In this document: piece after piece, positions 57,058 to 64,000 of the stretch | How positions within the stretch are numbered: the first letter of the stretch is position 1 | Layout of the letters: each line of letters starts with the position of its first letter | Assembly (NCBI GenBank): GCA_037957365.1 | Contig: JARHVA010006306.1 | Coordinates: 819,001-883,000 of the forward strand | Source of the DNA: Torreya grandis | Taxonomy: Eukaryota; Streptophyta; Pinopsida; Cupressales; Taxaceae | DNA: 64,000 bases | Direction of reading: 5' to 3' | Program-made: the position numbers and the translations under genes | The notes under the pieces: model-generated | Databases searched by the model: none | What the model saw: only the letters and a program-made list of their open reading frames with translations | Told to the model about the DNA's origin: nothing

Positions 57058-58242
57058 TGTAGTCATATAAAATGCAAAAAATGGTAACTTGAGCATGGAT
57101 AATGACACCTAATCCTTAGGTCCCTATTGCTTTCTCTCACGACCCTCTTAGTCTTATTTTCACTGATTCCCAATCATCTGTGGCCTTCCAGACTTGACCT
57201 TAACTGATCTAAGACCCTATCTTCATGAATAATATATCCCCCTAGGTCTCATTTAATTAGGAAAATAGCACCAAATTTGGACTATGGCATTGGACCCTAG
57301 GGTGTCCCCTTTTCAATGCTCCTATCAAATCACATTTTAATCCCAAGTTACCATTTTTCCTTGATTCTTCTCATTCATTATGTCAACCTAGTTGGGTTTC
57401 ATCTAATCCATGACCAATAGATCCTTATAAAACCCCATTCAAAGATCATTTGGAAAAGGTTGGTAAATATCATTCAAAAAATAAAGAATACAAGAAAGAA
57501 AACTCAAGTAATCTTCCCTATTTTCTATATACAACTAGCCTATACACTTTGAAGCCAATTCAAGACCTTACACCAGTCCCTAGTCATCTCAGCTTACCTA
57601 GTTTTAGCATTTCATGTATTTCATTCATTATTTCACCAAGCACTCTTAAAGGAAGAACTATATATGACTTGATCCCTCCTTAGAGTATTGGTATGTAGGT
57701 AACGTGCTCACACACAGGGTATGAAGCACTTCTAGTGTATCCTACACACACTAACCCATTTTCCCTATTTGTCAAAGTTTCATTAAATTGCATAGAAGAT
57801 ATAAGTACAAAAATAATCAGCTCTATAGAGAGATCTATTGACAGTGAGGACATGAAAATTGGTACATAGGCTCGCACTAAGCAGGCAAACAAAACCCCAA
57901 AAGATTAAATTCTTAGGATAACAATGCTATAGAAGGACTGCAATGCCCAAACCTAGGCTCTCTAATTTTGGTGCTCTTATCCAATCAAAAAATGAAGTCT
58001 AAGATCCTATTTGTGACAATTTCCTAGTCTTGCATAAAAATTTATATACCCTATCTCAGTCATAATAGTCTAGAATAAGCTATGTTTGATTTTCTCTCTC
58101 TCACTTTTACTTTTAGAAAAGGTCAAATTGTAATTTAATTTCATAAATCAGTATCTTTAATTAAAAATATTAATTATTGGATTCTCCTACTCAAAACCAT
58201 TAATTAAATAGGAATAAAACTCCATTATTCCAAAAAATAACA
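57058..58242 (+). repeat. Element F 3-prime LTR (1185 bp)
   Basis: Partner of 50112-51296, with equal length, a TGTAGTC start and an AATAACA end. Minus-strand frames in it are spurious. Confidence 0.75.
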
Positions 58243-58784
58243 AATTATCTTTTTTACATTACTTGTAAATTTCTTCCTTTAATTCATAGCTTGTCATCAG
58301 CTTTCTTTTCTTCCTTGTCTACCATGTATATTTTTCAACCCCTATATACTATGCTAGGTCAACCTGGACAACCTAGTAACATTTAAAAAATCTTTACCTC
58401 TTTTTTCCAGTCATTATTCACTGAACTGGGTCAACCCTATAGATCCTATATAGTTTTATAGTCCCTATTTTACACTAGGTTGACCAAGTTGACCTAGTAT
58501 TATTTCAATCACACCATAATTCTTTGTTTTCTCATATTACTTCTCTTTATTTCATAATGGACTTTCTATTTGGTGAAAACACTAAAATTTAGTCAACAGA
58601 CATGATGTAATCCACCAATCCTAATAGGGTCTCCCATAGACAAAGTAGGGATCCTTTCATGATTGGTAGTAATAATCATATTACATGTCACACGATAAAC
58701 TATGGGACCCCTCTTCATACCCCTTTGTATAAAAACCCTCCTCTTATTTTATAGGCTCATCTTGATTTAGAGTATAATCTTGAA
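58243..58784 (+). promoter_or_regulatory. Leader of element G with candidate splice acceptor
   Basis: It continues the GTCAACCTAGT words (58360, 58430, 58476-58500) seen in R2 on the other side of F. A pyrimidine-rich CCCTCCTCTTATTTTATAG ends at 58754, a good plant 3-prime splice site, about 30 bp before G gag. TATAAAAACCC at 58729 could instead be a TATA box. Confidence 0.45.
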
Positions 58785-61260
58785 ATGCTCTTCTTTATAA
58801 TGGAATTCTCTCAACATAGAAGGAAATATTATTCCACCACCTATAAACTCATGATTAGCCATCAAGTTGAAGAGCCTCATTATCTTACTCCCACTTTCTC
58901 AATTGGATTTGACGGTACCAATTTATTTTCTTCTCAACCTCTTCTTTTAATCTTGATTCCTTCTTGTGCCATAACATCTTATTCTTTAACTTCTTCCACC
59001 TCCATGACTAGTATCTCAACTAACATGGTAGGTTCTGCATCTAGTGGGCCTCTCATAAGATCCACTATCCTTAATCCTTCCACTAGTTCATCATTTTATA
59101 CCCAGCACACTCATGCTTCTTCCTCTAAACCATTTACTAGTCTATCTTTTCCTTCACAAGAAATTTTTTCCACTAGTGCCTCAAATTCTCATAAGTCTTC
59201 TAAAAATCATATCAACACTAATAATGGTACCCAAGCCACTAACACCAACACAAATACTAGTAATAATTCTTCTAATAACACTAATCAAACTCATCAAATT
59301 TTTTTGTAAACTCTCAATCAAATGAACACATTCTAAGCTCATAATATGAAACAAATGATGAGATTGAAAAACCACCTTCTTAATCTTTAATCCAATCCTA
59401 AACTAATGACTTGGGGCACACATAACCAAAGTTTTCCTCTTTTTCCTCTTTGATATTATCAAGGGAATCTCATTCTTCAACCTCCATTAGTCAACAAAGT
59501 CATCAAGTGTTTACAAAATGAACCTCTTACCTCCCAAATTGCTAATATTGACCTTAGAGGTATAACACCTACAATTTCTTAAAATGGATTAACTGATCCT
59601 ACTCTTCACCTCAAGATATTTGGAAATATTTATAAGAATTGGGTCAAGTTAAATACCTTTGCTTATACCAAACTCTTGGCTAAAAGCCTCATGGGTGAAG
59701 ACTTAGATTAGTATAATCAACTTAAAACACACTCTATCACTAGTTTAGAGAACTTAATAAATACTTTAGTACAATAATTTCAATCTAGTGATCTTCTAGA
59801 TAATAATTTGGCCTTTGTTAAGTGATGGAATACTTTGTCAAATAAAGGTGAACAGAACATGGTAGATGATAATCTCTTTCATCTTTTTATAAATTATTTA
59901 TTTATTAAATTATAATATCAAGTTTGTACCCTTTCTCCATGTACCTTAGAGGAAGTTATCGATCAAGACAAAATATAAAATTTCTTCATGCATTAATTTG
60001 AGCCACCCCTACCTTTCATAGGCCCTCACCTATTAGTAAAACATAAAAACTAAAATATTAACAATGATGGTGTTACTGATTAATTTAACACCATTCATAA
60101 TGTGCAAGTTGTTGTTCTTACCCCTTCTTCAGATTCAACTCCTTATCAATAATACACTAATCCTCATTTCTCAACAAACAACATTAATTTCCATAAACCT
60201 TTGTCCTTTATTGAATTTCTTAAACATTTAACCAATAGTCTTCCATGAGAGATTGATCCTACTCAACATATGAAATCATGGTATGATCTTAATAAGTTCT
60301 ATTAGTTTCATTCTAGCTAGGGTCACTCTTACAAGACTTGTAAATAGCTCTGCAATTTAGCCATGAACTTTCTTCTTGGCCTAAATTTTGATCATGATTC
60401 CATTGATCACAAGCATTAACAAGATTATGAGATTACTTTCAAATACTATAAATCACATGATAAAACTCAAGCCTTAAATAAATTAAACACTCATTTAGCT
60501 ATATATAAAGGCCCCTTGCCTAATCATCAACTAATCCAAGAAGGTCAAGATAAGCCAACTTCTTCCATCAATAACATAGAAAGTCTTATTTAAACAAATT
60601 CAAAAGAGAATGTGGTTAACATGACCGATATGTGAAGAGTGGTGGATCTCATTAATTCACAACCTATCTATACTCCTTCCCATAAAGACATATTGTGTTA
60701 TCTAAGATTCTTATCCAACTCATTTAAATGAGTTGGGGGAATAAGATATTATTTCTTTTGATGATACGATTTATGATTCTCCCTTGGATGAGACATTCCA
60801 TGTTATTTCTTCTTCTCTCCCATCATATTCCAATAGTAATAACAATCCAATTTCTACTAACACTTCTTCTAAACTTCAAGATCAATCTAAACCAACTACT
60901 TATTCATCACCAAAAAATTTATAACCTTCTTCTCAACTTTCTCATTCTTATCAACATAAAATTTAAACGTTGTTCAGATCCACCTTACAAAGACCTTATT
61001 AATAATTATGCACATATATCTAACAATCTCATTATGGGTTATGATGAGTGGGATCCCATTTTGGATCATACTAATATTCTATCTTTGATAACTTTCCTTG
61101 AACTCATGGGGACATATCCACATCATATAAACTACCTCATGCAACTCTTATTCAAGATGAGTATCCCTTACCATCCTCTAGTAGGATGGGAGGATACTTT
61201 ATCTAGATATGAGGATAACATCTTATAGTATTATGAAGAGATGTCCATTAATGTTGATGA
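58785..61260 (+). pseudogene. Element G gag remnant
   Basis: It opens with an uninterrupted 174-codon frame (58785-59309) that becomes Ser/Thr/Asn-rich (TNTNTNTSNNSSNNTNQTHQ). The core follows at 59570-60000: NGLTDPTLHLKIFGNIYKNW, VKLNTFAYTKLLAKSLMGED, YNQLKTHSITSLENLINTLV, FQSSDLLDNNLAFVK and CTLSPCTLEEVID. A nucleocapsid-type motif at about 60295-60360 (FYQFHSS, GHSYKTCK, LCNLAM) resembles CDYHRASGHMINRC of F. A further frame at 60728-61228 has no recognised domain. Stops interrupt the core. Confidence 0.7.
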
Positions 61261-61299
61261 AACTATACACACTTCTCTTTTTTTATGATTTCCTATCAC

Positions 61300-61760
61300 A
61301 TCTATGATTTTAGATGACATTATGCGTCATGTAGATGATCCTCCATTATTTAGTAGCATCAAAATCAGTGATATCTAAGTTAAGCAATCCTTGACCAATG
61401 AGGGTTCCGACACTTTTGTCATTTCCCTTGATTTCATTAGGACTCTTGGGTATTATGAATGTAATCTCAAGTCTACACATCACACATGCCAAGGATATGG
61501 TAGAAGGTAAATTCCCCCCTTAGGGTGTGTGTATCTTCCCATTACTATCCCACCTACCATCATTTATATGAAGGTGATGATATTAAACTTTTCCCTTTCA
61601 TATAACATCTTTCCTGGTAGGCTATGGACTCATTGTATGTGAGATTTTGCATCTTCCACCTTTTAATGCATTAAATTTCATCACAATAGATCCATTTAAA
61701 GGATTCAAGGAGATACTAACCCTTAGAATTTTAAACAATTCCAAGATCATGGTGTCTTAA
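61300..61760 (+). pseudogene. Element G aspartic protease remnant
   Basis: The frame reads DDPPLFSSIKISDI, LTNEGSDTFVISLDFIRTLG, YYECNLKS, then LPITIPPTIIYMKVMILNFS, LSYNIFPGRLWTHCM and DFASSTF, IKFHHN. The end matches the retropepsin LLGRPWIH-(A)VxSTxHxxxKF signature. The active site reads NEG where Asp-Ser/Thr-Gly or a DEGS variant is expected. Confidence 0.65.
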
Positions 61761-62281
61761 AGATTCCTACTCTTAAACATTTTCCTAGTGTTCCATTTCA
61801 TGAGTCAAAACTTTCCTATCAACTCAACTAGAGGTTACATGGGAATCCTGAGATCATTAGTAACATTTCTCTCAACCTTTTAGGCTCTGATGATGATAAA
61901 ATTAATGAGATTAACTTAGAGATTAGAGATTCTACTCTCTCACCTCATCTCGTCTCATAGCTTCCTACTTCCTTGTAGACTCATTCTTGTAAGCCTCCTT
62001 GTTATGGCATTCTTGTAGTCTTAACCAAGACTAGGCACTCTATTCATCAAACTTCAACCAATGATAAGGTCATCTTGACTTGTGTTATTGATCTTTATAC
62101 TCCAAATTATGATGATGGATATTTTTTATATGAACCTATTTTAAGTGGCCTTATTTAGGCCTATGATGCCAGGATTATTCATTACCACTCTTCTTTATTT
62201 GAGTCTTTTCATGCATCTCATCATTCTCTTTCATTTATAGTTCTTGATTATTTTATTTTTCCTCTTTATCATAGGGTAGAG

Positions 62282-63322
62282 ATGGCAATGATACCTCTAG
62301 TTTTTGAGGAGCCACTTAGGACCATACTCCTAGATAATTCTATGACCATATCTTATCACTTTAGCACACCTAGGGTAGTCCTCCTTAGACCTTTTGTAAA
62401 TCTTACCCCTCCTTCATTAGAGCTATCTATAGTTAATCCTACTCCTTTTTCCAATATAGTTGACCCTAGTTCCTCTCATATTATTGATAAGCTTCTTCAT
62501 ACTTCTCATCTTAGTGCTTCTCTTATTGATCATAGTTCCACTCCTTCCTCATCATCACCCTCTCTTGATTATTTTTTTATTCTACTAATTAAGATGGATC
62601 CTTTGCCTATCAAATGGGTTGATGAGTCCTATTCAACTTCTTCCATTCCTATTTTACCTCCTTTCATGAGTGCTCCTAAAACCACTCACAAGCATATTTG
62701 TTACTTCTATGGGATAGATAATAACTCTTCTATCCATTTTAAAAAGTTATGATAATCTATTGATACCTTACATCCTTCTTCCCCATCATTATACAAATCC
62801 ATACCTCTCCCAAATGTACTTCCTAAATATTTACCTAAGTATGGTGAGGTATATTATCTATGGTACCTATGTGACTTGCATCACTCTGATCATTTCCACA
62901 TTATTCAACAACATCTTAAATATAACCTTATAGCCATCCCTGGACCTTCTACCATTCCTCCCATAGGTCATTCTTTCAATATTTCTCCTCCTTCTTCTAC
63001 CATGGCTCCACCTATAGTGGTTCCATTACCTTATACGGTTCTATCACCACCTTCTATGCCTCTAACTATGATTCGTTCACCTGTGTACCTTCCCTAACTT
63101 ATGGATCCTTCTCCACATTTGAGTCCTTAACTTGTGGATCCTTCTCCACCTATTATTTGTTCACCTATGGATCCTTTTCCACCTATGATTCATTATTCTC
63201 CTATAGATCTTATTTCCCCACATTCTCCTGACCAGACTTTGCCTATCTTTCTTCCTCAGTATGATCCTTTGAACATTCCTACTTTTTCAATTAAGGAGAT
63301 AATAAAAGAAGTATTTTCCTAG
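62282..63322 (+). pseudogene. Post-protease ORF of element G with two worn zinc knuckles
   Basis: The open frame 62282-62752 has a Ser/Pro-rich body and ends CYFYGIDNNSSIHFKKL. Spacing CX2CX4HX4C is exact, but only the first Cys remains; Tyr, Asn and Phe occupy the other ligand places, each one base from the expected codon. A second copy at about 62848-62889 reads YLWYLCDLHHSDHF, again with exact spacing, where the His remains and the Cys places are Tyr, Tyr and Phe. A Pro-rich tail follows with repeated MDPSPP/MDPFPP words (63101-63230). I cannot assign a function beyond likely RNA binding. Confidence 0.5.
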
Positions 63323-64000
63323 TATTCAATAAATATTGATGATACATTATCTTTAGTACATATTTAGATTCATAGAGACATATATTATGTATTGGATAAT
63401 GTGTGTGGAAATATTTACCAGTATTTATGAGGACGTGGATGGTGCTTTCTCATTTATCTTTATATTATATGTGTGCTTCAATCTTCTTTCCATTTTTATT
63501 ATATCATTTGACACTATGTCGTATTATTTCTTATCTTATATCATGTTTCTCTTTCTTTTTGTACTATAGTTTGCTTATGTTATCATTTTACATTTCACAT
63601 ATACTTGTCTTTTCATTATCATTGTTATTTTTTCCTTATCATTTATTTATTTTCCTTTAGAGTTTTTCTCAAAACTCTTCCCTTGTATCTTCATGATTGT
63701 TTGATTTCTTATCTTTAATTTTTGCATATAGTTATCATGGTGACTTGGTGATATTTACCCTCTTCCCATTGGTTACTATCTCATATTACCATGTGATCAA
63801 TTAACAAGAAATCTTTCTCATTACTATTTATTTTCACTGATCCTTCTTTGGATCTCCTTTTCCCATTCTTCCTTTTTCCAAATTCTATGCATATACATGA
63901 TTGAGACTTGACATCACATGCTCAGTTCATTATCAAGTTGAAGTGTTATAGTCAATGTTTGCTTTTGGGTTACTTAGCTTCCTTTAGCCTTAGTCTACAA
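63323..64000 (+). other. Unassigned end of window
   Basis: T- and C-rich plus strand with no recognised motif. It is presumably further element G sequence. The frames at 63387-63660 are hydrophobic low-complexity translations of this composition. Confidence 0.4.

Larger units (their letters stand above)
50112..58242 (+). mobile_element. Element F: LTR element with gag and PR but no visible pol
   Basis: Paired LTRs of equal length (1185 bp) at 50112-51296 and 57058-58242 enclose a 140-bp tandem repeat, gag (52147-53430), PR (53430-53910) and 3.1 kb without coding motifs. I looked for RT, RNase H and IN blocks after PR and found none. The layout suggests a non-autonomous element, or one that lost pol. 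The flanks (R2 and the G leader) show it is nested. No target duplication is clear (tactt before, aatta after). Confidence 0.65.

Noticed and set aside
50107..58247. Target-site duplication for element F
   Set aside because: tactt and aatta differ, so the boundaries rest on LTR alignment only.
58785..59309. A host gene coding for a Ser/Thr/Asn-rich protein
   Set aside because: It leads directly into gag-core motifs of element G, so it is better read as the gag N-terminus.

Overview
This window looks like intergenic DNA from a large plant nuclear genome. It is AT-rich, almost free of CpG, and filled end to end with old, broken Ty3/gypsy-type LTR retrotransposons. I found no intact host gene, no rRNA or tRNA gene, no bacterial-type operon and no CRISPR array. 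A gymnosperm or another slow-turnover giant genome is a reasonable guess, because paired LTRs are strongly diverged yet still recognisable, but the sequence does not prove the species. All coding calls rest on reading conserved gag, protease (PR), reverse transcriptase (RT), RNase H and integrase (IN) motifs through stop codons and frameshifts, so domain limits are good to tens of bases at best.

Layout. (1) 1-1160: flank with no recognised gene. (2) 1161-31343: element B on the minus strand, with LTRs at 1161-2392 and 30122-31343. Its gag is split: the N-terminal part lies at 28.5-29.6 kb and the zinc-knuckle part at 12.7-12.8 kb, followed by PR, a gag-like block, RT, RNase H, IN and a 5 kb 3-prime tract. 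(3) 13.0-28.5 kb: element A, nested inside B gag, also minus strand. Its order is LTR, gag, PR, an extra RNase H, RT, RNase H, IN, LTR, then a second truncated gag. (4) 31.8-38.36 kb: element C on the plus strand (RT, RNase H, second RNase H, IN, 3-prime tract with minisatellites, polypurine tract, 3-prime LTR). (5) 38.36-41.45 kb: gag-PR fragment E on the minus strand, with a very asparagine-rich gag; its PR reading frame runs into the C LTR. (6) 41.47-45.6 kb: element D pol on the plus strand, head-to-head with E. (7) 45.6-50.1 kb: two related LTR/leader blocks (R1, R2) with matching TATA boxes, identical 5-prime splice-donor motifs and a degenerate 60-bp repeat array. (8) 50.1-58.24 kb: element F, with a pair of 1185-bp LTRs, gag and PR but no visible pol. 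(9) 58.24 kb to the end: element G gag, PR and an extra ORF with two decayed zinc knuckles; R2 and G may be one element split by F.

How the parts relate. In an active element gag packages RNA, PR cuts the polyprotein, RT/RNase H make cDNA and IN inserts it. Here nearly every catalytic site I can read carries a change, often Asp to Asn or Trp to stop, which fits G-to-A transitions after cytosine methylation. The most interesting signals are non-coding or architectural: palindrome arrays in the A LTRs, a 16-nt hairpin with a kept stem and variable loop shared by C, D and F, a possible leader intron in R2/G, two different positions for the extra RNase H domain, and gag-PR elements without visible pol.
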